From Tomocerus qinae (taxonomy: Eukaryota > Arthropoda > Collembola > Entomobryomorpha > Tomoceridae): a stretch of DNA of 64,000 bases. The stretch lies in assembly GCA_020055645.1 (NCBI GenBank), contig CM034547.1, positions 23,646,513-23,710,512 of the forward strand, given 5' to 3'. This document shows positions 1 through 13,290 of this stretch, piece after piece. The position numbers and the translations under genes were made by a program. The notes under the pieces are model-generated. The model made no database searches, had not been told where the DNA came from, and worked only from the letters and a program-made list of their open reading frames with translations. Every line of letters starts with the position of its first letter. Within the stretch, counting starts at the first letter, position 1.

Positions 1-1049
1 TTTAAGTGCAGCTATTTAACCGACGACCTAAAGGTAGACATATTTTCATTGTTGTCCACTCATTACTACTATTTGCCACACTGCTAAGGATTGTCGTTTT
101 GACGCTAGTAAACGTTCCTTCATTCTGAATATTAGCTACTGAAAACGCTCCTTTTCTCCCTAATGACTAATGTCTGTATTTTACTTACAGTTACTCTATT
201 TTGCTTGCTTTCTATTACTGCCATTTTTATATGTAGTCCAACAGCGCGTACATATGTACTAGGCATTTTATCCTCGAATGCGTATCTAGTAACTATCTAC
301 AAAAATACTTATCTGAATACTGTAATAGGGCTTGCTTACTATTTAATAACGATGTAGTAAATGTTTTACAGTAATTGAGCACATTTTAACTATTCATAAG
401 TCAACAATTTCGACAAATAAATAAAACAAAATGTAAATAAGAGAAATTACTAGGAAGATTTTATCTACTCTACTAACTCACTAGAGAAACATGTGTAGTT
501 TACTATACCTCATAAATGACATAGCATAAATACATGTACTGCTATATTATTATACCTATATACGGACTATTATGTGGTAAAAGAGTTTCATTCTGGTACT
601 GCCTACCTGTAGTAGAGACATATAGATATATCGATCCCTAATATAAACATACGTATTACAAGTATAAAAGTAGTTTTTAGTTTGTAAATACTATTATACG
701 GTTACTAGTGAAGTAAGACACATTACATTCTTTACATGTGTCTTACGATATTTATAGACATATGTTTTGTATATTTGTCTGAGTGTAAATAACGCAGTAT
801 ATTTCATAAGTAGCGTACGAAAAACAAATTCTCAGACAGAATGAAAATGTCATAGTCATGTCATGTCCATGTAAAGATAAATGATGAATGTTATGTGCCC
901 AAACGTATGTTTTCTATGAAATCTGATCTGTCCCTACAACATTAGATTCGACTCTCCTACTTACATTACATTACAAACAACAGATACTTTGTCTTTGAAC
1001 GAAGGGAAGGCAAAAGAGCGTTAAAAAAGTGACAAATAGTTGTGCTTAC
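1..1049 (-). other. Iroquois intron 2 (partial)
   Basis: Sequence downstream of the exon-2 donor, presumed intron running off the left edge. It is AT-rich with many TA-rich words and no coding signal. The 64-codon open frame at 163-357 (+) is hydrophobic but has no recognisable family and is treated as chance. Confidence 0.55.
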
Positions 1050-1331
1050 CAGTGGCGAGTAAAAGGCAGATGACTCCAGGGATGGGTAAGGGTTCTGTTC
1101 TGTCGGCGGGGGGTAAGGGGCAGGGGCATAGGCAGCGAGTCGAGGATATGATGACAAGGTCAGTCTGGCAGGGTCATACTGGCATGAACACACAGACTGA
1201 CCTGTCACTGGGTCAGTCACAAGAGGACGGCCTCCTTCGCAACAAGATGTGCCGGGAGATGTGGTTACCCCCGTTGGGGATGTGGAGCCACTCATTCCTC
1301 CAGAAGATGAATTCGGTGAGCCCAACAAATG
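1050..1331 (-). CDS. iro: Iroquois-class homeobox protein, coding exon 2
   Basis: The minus-strand exon encodes 94 residues and is phase 0 at both ends (acceptor ...ttttcag before 1331, donor GTAAGC after 1050). It carries the N-terminal block typical of Iroquois proteins: a pair of cysteines, then GRPLVTDPVTGQSVCSCQYD, ARLTLSSYPRLAAY, a Pro/Tyr stretch, EQNPYPSL and SAFYSPL. The same order occurs in Drosophila araucan, caupolican and mirror. The family encodes TALE homeodomain transcription factors that pattern neural, eye and dorsal body territories; the homeodomain and Iro box would lie on exons left of base 1. Sequence before the first cysteine pair is short and Ser/Gly/Thr-rich, shorter than in Drosophila. 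Whether it is an ara/caup or a mirr orthologue cannot be told from this exon alone. Confidence 0.93.
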
Positions 1332-4300
1332 CTGAAAACAATAAACAATCCAAAATTATTTTATATTCTCTCACGCTTCGAGATGAACTGAATTGTAATT
1401 GTCCAATCCATGCAAGTGCACACACACAGCACAGATTACAAGAGAGTGGAAGTCATAGGGAGATACGTAGTAGGTAGGAGAGGGATATAGGTACATACTT
1501 CTACTCTAGTACATACAGTTTACACAGTTACTAAGAGGTTTACCCACTACTTTGCCTAATAATAATGTCAATTCCACTTGTATTACTTTCTGCTTATCAT
1601 CTCCACAAATAGTTACAAATGTAAAGTAAATGTAAATAAAGACATTATTATTATCGCTACAATACATTCCAAATGACAGATACGATTACAATACACAACT
1701 ACTTACATAGTGGATTAGTCGACACTATTATTAATTTGAATTACTTAGTTGCTTATTGCTAAGGATAAATGCAGTCATTTGGGTACCACTTTATTACCAC
1801 CCGGACTCTACAATCATACGTTCCATTCCAATTACATAAATAGAACATAATATTTCCACATCAAGGTAATTTTGGAATATTGATACTAAGTATAAGACAT
1901 AATAATACGAGATAGTAATAGTCCTTCCATACAATATCTGCTTTTAAATATTTTTAAAAATACTAAAATCCAGGTGAAGATTTTTAATGGTCTTGTAGAT
2001 TGAACATATTATACTATACATAGTATTTAATTCTTTCAATTTTGTGTTTCAAAATGTCTTTCCCCGAGTTACAATAACATCGGGAGGAAGGAGATAGCAT
2101 TATTAATGTTGAGTTGTAAAGAGATGGGTTGTAAGTTGGTAGAGTGGTAGTAGTATTGGGGTGGTAAATGGGCGATGCCAGTATTAGTTAATAGTTAGTG
2201 GGTATGCAATGATAGTAGGTAAATCATGGTTTGAGAATACAAACAGTTGGACAAAAGGAGCATGGTTAATTGTCAGTAATAATGCATGATAAGATGAGAT
2301 AGTAGCTGTCATACAAACACATCATAAGGTAATCAAAGTAAAGTACAAGAGATATGTAGTAATAGTGTGGATTGTAACGGAAGTCAATTAGTCAACTGTC
2401 AACTTGTGTACTCTGGATGTATCTATTATAAGGTAAACTAAGTAAGTAAGCAAGCTTGGACACGATCAACTCATCAATAAATTATGTGAATAATTGAGTC
2501 GAGTGTGGACTGGAGCAGTATGGTTTAGATATTATGTAGATAGAGTTCCTTTGAATAGAAAAGGAGTGAGAACATACACGAAAGATAAACAAAGCATTAT
2601 TAAATGTGAATAGCATGCAAACAGAGTGGACTAAATGAACAAACAGAGGAAATGAGTTCTTAACAATGTAATAAACAGTAAATGAGTAAGTGCTCAGCTC
2701 AGCATGCTTGAGCTGAGGTGTCAACGCAGAAAAAACGGTGGTGCGTATGTTATATATGCACAAACAGTTAGTAGATACATTACACAGTTAGCATTTCAGT
2801 TGGAGATAAACAAGATAACGTGATAACGGACGTGTCAACATAATCCACTATTATGTTACTGTTGACTATTTGCTTTCAATACGACAATTAAATATACAAG
2901 TCAATCAAATCAATTCCAATGACATGCTTTATGTGTATCTATTTACATACAGACTCATGGATTGAGTTCAGAGAGTAGCAAATGGAGATGCAATATTTGC
3001 AATCAATGCATATCATCATGCCAAGCCAAGGTAAAATTGCCTGCAAACTATAAATATCATTCTTATCGACTACAGAGCATTGTTAGCTATTGCTATAAGC
3101 TACATACTAATGTCTGCAATACTTAGGACTGATGAAATCGTTCTACTTAAGTCTCTACATCTACATTGCAATTGATGAAATCTAAATAGACAGACTTGAT
3201 TTCCAAAGAGAGACAGAGAGGGAAAATGTCGTTCAGTTCACAAAATTGTCCTCTTGAAATTTTTAAATCACCCTTTGATATTGAGGTGCACCACTCCCGA
3301 GACTTGTTACTCCATCCAACTTAGCTAGATCGTAGACACCGTTGTTTGTGTAAAAAACAGAGCACATGACTTATCCGGATTTTGTGTATCAAAATGTTCT
3401 AGGTATTCACAGACCAAGGAAGTGAATATGGTCAATGATTTATGTATTGACAGTTAGATAGGTGATATAGGTCGTGGACTCAATAATGGCACTTGTCACT
3501 GTGGTCTAAGTGTATTTTTGAGTTATCTGTGGTTTGTGACACGTGGAACGTAATTAAGGTTGATGTCTTTGTATAATTACAGGTATTACTTTAAACTAAT
3601 GTGTTGGACTGCAGTTTGTAAAAAGTAGAAAACAGTTATATTTTTACATGTAAATTGAGTTTCATGTCCTGCACTAGTAAATTCAGATGTCAATTATAGG
3701 GAGTTGTGTGTAAGCACTCACACAATTATAATTCAGTGCACTTGTGTTATGGTGTCCACGTTCTTTCGTTACGGTTCGTTTCATTTGCTTGTTTACATAA
3801 AGAGTGAAGTGACGTTGGTTGTAAGTTCGTGCACAGTACAGGTGCAACGAGCCGGGGCACGATAATTATATTGCAATAGGAGAGTAATAACAGGTAATTG
3901 TCGTGATGATAATGACGGTTCGTTTCTTTGGATTCAATGGCAATGCTGTCTGTCTGGACTGGGCTGGAGATGAGTTATTGATGAAGAGCTAGTTGATCCT
4001 TTATGAAGCACACATAAAAATATTATGAATACGCACGACACACGAATCTACTTTTACCGACTAGGAAAGACTCCCGGTACGTGTACAATAATACTACTTA
4101 CTTAAGAGGTATTTAAAACTGAAATTAAATCTGGCAATGAACTAGACGAGATAATAATATATAGGTAAAAGAATAGCACGAGGGAACTCATAATAACGTC
4201 TTAATTGTGAACACAAACAGATAGTTAAGTAGAGAGTGAGTGAGTCGTATAAGTATAATCAATAGATTAGCATAGCACGCAAGACGATGAAGGTGAGCAG

Positions 4301-4804
4301 AGAGTCTTCTATCTTAATAAATAATAATAAAGTGTGAGTAGAGAATGGATTTATATGGGAAAAGAAGGAAGATAAATAAAGGAAGTGGACCGAGTGTTTA
4401 CATAGCTATTATTTACATAGTGTTAGCGTGAGAATTAATATTTAAATAAATAAAGAGACTTACAAACAAAATGAGTTGATGTGATGTCTGTGATGATGTA
4501 AATTAGTAATGTGTATTTGCGAGAGGATCGTTAACGTTTAAGTAGTCAGGTTAAGTATAGGAGGGAACATAATAAGATAAGTTTGGGTTCTGTTCTCTGC
4601 TCTACATAAATGTGAACTAAAGTAAGTAAAAGAGTCTGGAACGTGAGTTTGATACTCTGGGTCTTACTAGGTTTGACTTTGCGTAGAGACTCAGGAGAAG
4701 TGTTTGTTGTTTAGGTTTATTTTGAGTATTACTAGAGGAGTTAGATATTATTAGGTAGGACGTTTGAGAAAAGAGAGAAGTGAATTGAGGTAGTGTGTGC
4801 TTAC
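1332..4804 (-). other. Iroquois intron 1
   Basis: This is the intron between the two Iroquois coding exons. The + strand here is strikingly C-poor and G-rich; for example the line starting at 2101 has about 23 G and no C in 60 bases. The coding (minus) strand of the intron is therefore C-rich and G-poor. No convincing additional exon or transposon was seen. It may hold enhancers, as large first introns of Iroquois genes often do, but no specific site is claimed. Confidence 0.7.
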
Positions 4805-4858
4805 CTGATTATTATTGTTGTTGTTGTAAGTGGCAGGTGAGTATCCAAAGTAAGACAT
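4805..4858 (-). CDS. iro: Iroquois-class homeobox protein, first coding exon
   Basis: An ATG at 4858-4856 opens an 18-codon exon reading MSYFGYSPATY, then six Asn and a Gln, ending at a good donor (CAG before GTAAGC). The phase is 0, matching the acceptor of the exon at 1331, so the two exons join directly. A short Met-x-Tyr-x-x-x-Gly-Tyr start (compare MSYPQFGY or MAAYTQFGY) is what Iroquois proteins have at their N-terminus. That, with the phase match, is why this start was chosen although the exon is small. The AAC/AAT run that encodes the Asn tract is a short trinucleotide repeat that may vary in length. Confidence 0.85.
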
Positions 4859-5100
4859 GACTTGGTTGTGCTCAGGTGTGAGTATAGAATGGAACTAACT
4901 AAGGGTGTCCCAGGGTAGCGCAAACGCGACGAGTCAGAATGGAGTTACGGGGGCGCCTCCTTTTTGACCCGATTTGGAGCCAATTGGGTGGATCCATTGC
5001 TAGGATTGGATAGCACGGCTCTTGTTCGTAGTTTGTCTTGGGGCTTGTCCAACATCTTGTCCTATCAGCCATTGGATTATGCTAATCCCTCAAGACACGA
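4859..5100 (-). promoter_or_regulatory. Putative Iroquois 5' UTR / promoter island
   Basis: Just upstream of the Iroquois ATG the base composition rises in GC. It includes several CpGs around 4920-4930, a GGCGCC palindrome at 4952-4957 and a CCAAT-type motif around 4980-4990 (minus strand CCCAATTGG). On the + strand the skew changes from G-rich (left) to C-rich (right) exactly here. No TATA box at an obvious distance was recognised. The start site is inferred from position and composition only. Confidence 0.45.
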
Positions 5101-6350
5101 TTTCCCTTTTATCCACACACTTCAACCATTAATTACCTGTCTATTAACCCCGCACCCTCGACTCCACTAAGCTGCATTAGCAACCATTACCCACCCACAT
5201 GTACATACACATGTTACACTTGTCTCTATCTCTCTCCCTGTACAAACTCATATTCATACATTCTGCATTACATACACACACAATACATATTACTACTACT
5301 ACCAATACACACGACTCACTCACTCACTCACTCCAAACTATACATGCATACATACATACAAATGCACTACTACTACCTACTCTCGACTACATATTATTAT
5401 TATTACTACTACACGACACAACTATACACACACAGACACAATACAAAACATACATCCCATATAATGCAGACACACTCACACAAAGCACTACAAATGCAGA
5501 CATGAGTTCTTTCCAAGCTCCACTACTCAACTCCTATACTCTTCCTCGCAGTTTCCCTCTCCACGTATACTACTTAGATACTACCAAGAACACCATCCCA
5601 CTAGGTATGTTTCAATGATCGTATCCCATACCCACTCTCTTCAGACTCCTCTGCCTGCTTGCCTGCCTGCCTGGCTCAACTCTCTCAATTCCTACACTTA
5701 CCTAGTATTACATTTTCATCTCTCTCAAGATCCTCTATAATATACAAGATACCCACTTAGTACTACTCTATGCTCTCCTATCTATTTCCATGTATTATTA
5801 CTTGTATTACAGATACGACAAGGAAACCAAAGCAAAGCACTCTACCTTCTTTTGTCCTTCTCCAGTCAATTCCGTCCTATTTATTTATATCTCTCTATAT
5901 ATATACTTATTATTAGTTATGTCATCTGATGTTGCATTGTGCTCTCTGTCTATGTACATCTCATCCACCAACAACTAAAGACTACGGAACATCATCCTTT
6001 ATGCCCGTTTCATAGCTCCATAATAATAATATGTTTTCTAGTTGTACTTTCTGTTCTGTTCCATTCTGAGCTTGTCTCCTTCACTTGCTCAGATCTTACC
6101 ATGCCTTCCCTTACTAATGGCCCTGCCTACAACTACAACATTACACAACTACAATCTCCTATAGCAAATCTATCTTTCAACTTGTCTTAACTCTACTCAA
6201 TTGCTCTCCATCCTTACATTACATTACCTTATTACATAATACATTACATTTACATTATATTCAATTCTGCTCCCTTGCTTTCCTTTCCCAACACACTCCG
6301 TACCTACATTCTACACATAAATATACACATCATCTACATATACCATTTTT
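5100..6350. other. C-rich, G-poor low-complexity tract
   Basis: About 1.25 kb in which the + strand has very few G residues; some 60-base lines have one to three G against about nineteen C. Short CA, CT, ACT and ACTC repeats are common (for example near 5275, 5310-5335 and 5400). The 139-codon open frame at 5199-5618 is a by-product of this simple sequence: Thr/His/Leu/Tyr-rich, no domain. The tract may mark divergent transcription away from the Iroquois promoter. Confidence 0.6.
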
Positions 6351-6751
6351 TATCTCTCTTTTCTGACAAAACAATTCACTACCCGGGTCGAAACGACATC
6401 GGACTATGTTCTACCCAATAAACCACAAAAATCTATTTGATCTTTAAATCCTTATTTTGGATTTCTTAAATATTCTTCCTAATTCTCCAATTAGGACTTT
6501 CGTTAGTTAAAAATCCTTTATTGATGCTGTTACAGTAAGGGTAACGTGTTTGTGACAGATTTTTTGTAAATTACTACCTAGGCATACATTTGCTTTGCTG
6601 TTTTATTTTATTTCAAGCGCACATTTGTAATTGACCGTGATTTTACCAATATAGGAATCAGAATCACTGGCTGGAATGAAATTCGATTTTTTTAATCAAT
6701 GCATCCATCTTTACTATCGATGCTATTGAAAAGTTCTCTCATTTTCTCTGG

Positions 6752-7205
6752 TGGCAGGGAAATACAGGCGATGCGACTTCACAGGAGACAGGAATCACCG
6801 GCGCTGTGCAACTACCGCCGCTTGCAGTGGTATGGTATTAAGCTTGTGTAGGCTAACTAATGCTGGAATCCAGCATCTAATATATCTATTATTTCAATGT
6901 ACGAAGTACAATATCAATTGTACTATAATATTTATTAATTAAGTTAATATTTCTATATTTTAATCATAAACTCAAGTTTTAATTGCTTTAGACTTTAAAA
7001 ATTGATTGTTATCAACATATTATTTCAACATGTTATGTAAATCTGGATTGGAATTATGTTTAACAACATTTAAATGTGCTAAGAATGCCAGTTATGGCTG
7101 CTAACTACACGTACAAGTTTACTTGCACGACTTTTGGAAGCGTCGGTAATTCCACTCGTCCGGTGATTCCCTTCTCCTGTAAAGTCACACCGCCTGTGTT
7201 TCCAT
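6752..7205. repeat. Imperfect inverted repeat, old MITE-like
   Basis: Arms at about 6758-6825 and 7140-7205 are inverted copies sharing the blocks ACAGGCG, ACAGGAGA, GGAATCACCGG and TACCG, at roughly 75-80% by eye, with an AT-rich loop of about 315 bases. The arms are much richer in GC than the surroundings. This fits an old non-autonomous DNA element or a decayed foldback. No clear target-site duplication was found, and family is unknown. The 63-codon open frame at 6751 merely runs across the left arm. Confidence 0.5.
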
Positions 7206-10200
7206 GTAATCTTTTCTCTTGCCACAGCCACGGAGTGCATTAAGTAAGATTATAATGTGTTTAGTCTATATGCCGATGCCACATTTATACAATGATACAA
7301 CTTATTGTTTCAAGATTTAAATTGTAATTCTTTCAATTGTAGGTATTAGGATGGAATTTTGTTGTGATCATTGCAGTTTAGAACTCAATTTAATTGTAGC
7401 GATAGTGTTGGAATGGATTTATATGCATGCACATTTTATCGATAGAAATCCATGATCGACGCGATGAGGGCAAGCGAATGAGTATCAAAGTCTCAGAATT
7501 GTATCTTGCTTTTTCCTGGTTGGAATCTTTTTCCAGTTTTGTTCTCATTGGAAGTCTTGCATGTTAAAGCACATCAACTGCACGGCAGGCGAGAGAAGAG
7601 CAACTGAAACTAAACTGGATTGACGTGGATTTACGTCAAGTTTAGTGTTAGCAATATAAGGCGGTTATATATAAATATATGGGTTTATATTAAATGGAGT
7701 AAAGTTATAGATAGACAGTTGGGGTTATGCATGCCGTGAACGGTTGCGATAGCAGATGCATAAAATACATATTCATGTGGATATACTATGCAAAAGACAA
7801 GATATGTCTGCGAGGAAATTCAATTGGCATGGCATGCCAGCCAGATGAGATAAAATATTCATTTTCACACGCCTTCTCTTATTTTCATCCTGTAACATCT
7901 CAACTTGATGTAGCTACCTTTCAGCGTTTTACTTAACATAGGATAACATAATAAATAACATAATACTGCACTACACGTACTACACCTCATCACATCAACA
8001 ATCATGTTGCCGCTTACAGGTGTATCAACATTAACATAGAAATAATGTCATCATATATGCAACAGAATATTGGTATACAGATTGTTTGGGCAATTATGTT
8101 AATTTATTCCTATGCTTAACACTTTCAATAGCATAAAATCTATCAATTTATGTACATAATTAATAGTTGTTCCCCAATGCCCCAAGTGATTCACTTTATT
8201 TGGTATTCTGGCGCTTGTAACAAAATCATGTATCTCTTCATTTTCAGTTTGAAAGAAAAATGTTGCATGCTCGGATCATTATGGTCCTCCTTGTTTCAGG
8301 CAAGTAGATGCAACATACTCAAGAGAGCATAATACAAACTTTATATATAACATACTTGTATTAGTTATTATAGGTATACTCCTTGAGGATGTTATACATA
8401 CGAAGGGAACGAAGTAATTCGAACAAAAACTTTCTGTGACAAAGTAATACCAACAGGAATTAAAACGTGAAAGAACATTTTTTCTTAATGTTTTGCCTAA
8501 TCTTGTCTTGTACTTACAAATGACACAAGAGTTGGGCTGCAGAAAACTGTCAGTTTTCCATGAATGCAGCGTAATAGGGAATGAATAGCTAAGAGAAAAG
8601 CAAGGAAAGTATTGTTGGTTTTGTGTGTATTGAATGAAAATGAGGAATGTGTAGTAAAGTTGACGTTCTTTCGCACTTTGTTCTTTTCATTTCCTTGGAG
8701 TGGAAAAGTCCTTTTCATGAATAGCATGTACCTCAAATGGAGACAGATTCTTTTGTGTTCCAAGGGAATGGTGAATTTTCTGTCAAAAGATTGACTTTTC
8801 CCATAAGTTTGGGAGCGGAGCCCATTTCTCACTTGAGAAACTTGGCCAAGTTTCAAAAGTGAACTAGGAGTTTTAGTTTCCAGTGTTTTTCGTTTTGTTC
8901 GTTGTGTGCTTGTTGAATTCATTGTTGCATGAAAGTTGATTTGATTGTAAATCCATGTTTAAATTTGCAATTAAAATAATCCTCCTTGTAGCTTGCATTC
9001 CTACATAATATTATGGGTTACAAGACACCACGCCACAAAATGTAGATGTTTGAAAAAGCATGTGGGGTCTGAGATGCATTTCTATCCCGAAAGATCTCAT
9101 TAGAGGTTATTTTATAAGCTAACCCATGCAATTTACGAAAAAGAAACGAGTATTTATTAAGCTACATTATTTTGCTTAACTGTAGAACATTAACTTCCTT
9201 TCCGTTACTTATGCTTCTCGTTACACGCGACAAAAAGCCCATAATAAGTAGAGCTAAGTCTTGAGTGTGACTCAGCCTTGCTAAGACATATTTCCTGAAA
9301 GGAATGACTATAAAATTGCATCAGGAGAAAAACGCCAGGAGATAAAAAGGCATTTCTTTCGTCAGCATCTAAAAATCGGAAAAAATGTCAAGTTGGTAGG
9401 GAAATTATGGAGTTGGTTGTGTACGTATGTCTTAAGAGTGTAGTTTGTGCAAAGTTTCCTGTCTCCTTAATTGTATGGTGAGGGTCGTGAGTCAGAATTT
9501 GGTAGTTGTTGAGAAATGCTCCTTGTCAAGTTGTCCTTTCCCGCAACGTATTTTAATAGGAGACAGGATTAATTTAATAACTCTGTAAACCAAGGACTAA
9601 ATAAGGCTTAATTGTACCTCATTTTGTCGTAACAGAAATTACAAAAGTAGAGACTAATAAATGAAGAGCTCGTATGTGCAATCTAGTAAACAGGGCAGAC
9701 CATCATTTTAATTGTAGGCCCAGCTATTTTGCAAAGTCAATGTGGCGGTGTCAAGGCAGACTGTGTGGTTTGGCTTTGCTTTTGGTCGCTCGGTAGCTGT
9801 CTGTCTGTCTTGCAAAGCAATAATTACCCTTTATGCCTTATGCGTGAATATGACAGCCTACGTTAAATGCTGAACACAATGAAACCACCTACTACTAAAT
9901 GTACAAGTGGAAATTCGTCTTTGATTTCTGTTGCTTAACAGTTGCTACGTATAAGTACATAATAGGGGTTTAGCCTGACAGTTGAGAATTTTAGTAGTCC
10001 ATACCTATCTACCTAGAACATAATTGTAATTCAGCAGAAATGTACGACACGAGAGGGAATTCGAGAAAATATCATTTTATGAAAGGGAGACGCATGTTTC
10101 ATAGATTTACTGGCTTTTCTATTATGGAAAGGAGGTTTATGCATAGTAAACGTTTCGCCTTGCTTTCGGTTTAGCTCACATTAGCGATGCAAAGTTGAAG

Positions 10201-13200
10201 CATGGCACGATATGGTCCGTGTATCTATACTCAGACTACATGACTATTTATTTATGGATATAGGAGTAGACGCAGCGACTAAACAGAACTAACTACTTTT
10301 AGTACAATAGGATAGGACGCACAAGTCAACTCTAGTTTAATCTGCCTGACAAGAAGAGTTGTTCTAAACTCGCTTGGTGTGGGGACTTAAGTTCTCTAAA
10401 ACTTAAGATATCTCGGGAATTGTTTTATTTTGCTTAGCTCTATACCTGTATGGAAACAAACGCTTTGCAACTCCATCGTCTTGAATTACTACAGTTTTGT
10501 TTCTACACAGATATTTCGTTTTGTTTTGTTGCTTTGCTGTACTCTCCGTGAAAAACACTAAATGGTTAGGTAATTAACGCAGTCGTAAATTCTCTGGTAA
10601 ATGAATCCAACTCCCCCCATTCCATGTACTCTCGGCTTTATGATGAACGAGGAAATATTACTGTTTCATTACTCTATTGTCTGAATTTTTGGGGCACTTT
10701 TTGGTGAAATTATGGAAATCATTGTCTTCACTCTTGCAGACTTGAGAAACTCGTATTCTTCTCATAAATCACATTAATATCAAGATATGAGCTAAAAGAA
10801 GCTTAAGTTCTTTTGTTTTTTCTAATGAAGAGCGAAAAGGGGCATTGCTGGTGAGCAACTGACTTCTCTTTTCCTTTATCTCCCCTCCTCAAACTTTTTC
10901 GATAATTCTTCTACAGTTAAGAATAATTGCTATGAAGAAACGTTTAAATATTTGCCGAAAGGGGATAAGAAAAATAAAAACAATAAAATTCAAAAAAAAA
11001 TCCTACTACTTACTTGCAATAGAATATAATGAGTTTGGGTTGGGAGATTTTCCTTTGTCAGTCGAAATCCTCAGCTGCATAGCATAGCATTGCTAGTAAT
11101 GAAAGAAACAATTAGATCCTTTTCGGTCAATGAAAAGTTCCCATGCAAATAAATGGGTTTTATTTCGCTGCAATTTATAATTTCGCGTCGTCTCCATTAC
11201 TTAATTCAATTTCTGAACAACAATGCTCCCCTCCTCGCTCTCATAATCAATTCCCTTCAATTGAATAAAGCATTAAAGCACCACACCAAACAGACATTCC
11301 CAATGTCGCATCTAGTCGTATGAACTTAAGTGTATAATATTAGCTTAATAGCTCCAAGCTGTGTTTAATGTAGTCAGTCAATACAATCCCATTCAAGTCA
11401 ATAGAGTATTTTAGAGGAGGGAAAGAGAAAAAAGGGAGAAATGGAGCATATACTTATATATTCAAACCCAGCTAAACAAAGCTTCCTTATAAATACTCCA
11501 TTAGTTCTAATAAGATCCTATTTTTCTATTGCATTTAAGCAAATAGCATCGAATTAAGTTGACTTTGTCTAACTGTGTGGTATAGATTAGGATGTTAATG
11601 CACGGGAGGTAGGAGACACTTAGGATAAATGTTGTATAAGTACACTGCTGTCGAACAAGGACACAATTTAAATATAACAACTCCAAACAGGGCCAATACG
11701 TAAAACATAAAATATTTCTGTTCCACGGTTGTTCCCATTTACAATCAATTCCTGTAGACTTGTACTATATTTCTTATCAACCTTCTTCGTATTATTAGCT
11801 CCTTCTCCCTACTAAAGAATATATAATGTTTGCAGGAGTGATACTAATAGGACGAGTCGGGGTGTCGAGTTCTCTATGAATGTGTAACAACTGTGGATTA
11901 TCAGTTTCTGCTTCATGCAGCTGAACATTACAGCTTTAATGAACATTACATCGTAGGTAACATGCAAAGTGGTGAAATGGTAAACACATTAAGTACAGAG
12001 GCGCATTAAATGAATAGTAAGGAAGATCTTGGCGAGCTAATGTCTTATGGTGACGTTAACGAAGTCGTGTCTCTAGCTCAGCTCAACTAATGTGGAGCAT
12101 TGTGTTGATTATGAGGATTGATTATTGATTAGTTAATGGAAATGTTTTTCCGAGTCATTCCCCTCTTATTTACTTTCCCCTGCTGAGACACAAATTGCTA
12201 CACAATGATTCCCAAATATCTTTCCTACCCATTTCACTTACCCAACTCAGCCACAACAACAAACTAGTGAGCTATTCCAATATCAATCCATCTCACTGAT
12301 ACTTATCGTATTTATAGAGCTTAGTTACTTAGCTTTCTTCCCATATAATCATCTACCTATCCAAATCCGACTACAGACCAGTCCTTCTTCAATGAAACTC
12401 ACTTAAGCACACCTACGTAAACTCAAATCAATTCAAATCCAATCCATGCACTTACAATCTTCTCAGGTCAACACACAAAACTCACAATCAGTTCACTGGA
12501 GCCAGACCTGTAGTCTCATCTATTTCTCCTTGCATGCTAATACATCTAATGTGATGCCATCCTGTTTATCCTTATCACATCAACAATGATTTTCAAAATT
12601 TTTCAATGCCCATATATGAGACACCATGCTAAGCCTAGTAAGTACATACATCTAATCATCCTAGTAATACTCCTACTAATGCTTCAAATTACAAAGTGTA
12701 AGTACCAAAGAAAGAAACAATCTCAATCTAACTGGATCTACAATCCCTACATCCAAATACGCAATTCTATTTTAAATTCATTTTTCAGCTATGAATGAAT
12801 ACCATTACTACTGAATACAGCTCCAGACATTAACATTGGTCTACGAAAGCATGTTTAGCAAATAGTATATCAATATTTAGACAAATTAAACCTCAATTTC
12901 ATAAGTAAAAGTTTTATTGTCAATTTGTGTCTCCCTTGCTGTGATCGTGTTTTCTTTCTCTTGTATTAATAACGATAGATATGCTGATTGCCCCTGACAT
13001 ATGTACCTATTATAGTTTAAATAAATACAAAGTGATACAAATTGTAACTGTAACCTTGATAAACCTTGTTACATTTTAAAAGGTACTCAACCGTATTGCG
13101 ATACACTTAATTATCTAATGATTGAATTGAACTACTGAAAATTAGGTCAAGTTTTACGAAGAATAGGCCAATTAATACAAGTGGCAATTCCACCATAAGA

Positions 13201-13290
13201 ATTTATTATCGATACCTTTTGTGCATTTTACATGCACAGTATTTCAGCAGTCCATTATTGGCTATCTAAGTAACAAAAAACACAATTCTT
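7206..13290. other. Gene-free AT-rich stretch
   Basis: No convincing exon, RNA gene or transposon was found in these 6 kb. The longest open frame (8497-8922, minus, 141 codons) has no recognisable domain. A moderately GC-rich patch at about 9700-9870 contains AT-rich homeodomain-type core words (TTTAATTG, AATAATTACC) and a CTGTCTGTCTGTCT run. Near 12.1 kb the + strand turns from G-rich to C-rich, next to a run of TAAT/ATTGATTA words at 12110-12140. Enhancer function is plausible beside Iroquois but unproven. Confidence 0.5.

Noticed and set aside
1040-1477. 145-codon + strand frame opposite Iroquois exon 2
   Set aside because: Antisense to the conserved Iroquois exon, with no family similarity.
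5199-5618. 139-codon open frame on the + strand
   Set aside because: Composed of simple CA/CT/ACT repeats; the product is Thr/His/Leu/Tyr low complexity with no domain.
8497-8922. 141-codon open frame on the minus strand
   Set aside because: No recognisable motif, no splice or poly(A) context, length within chance expectation for this composition and size.
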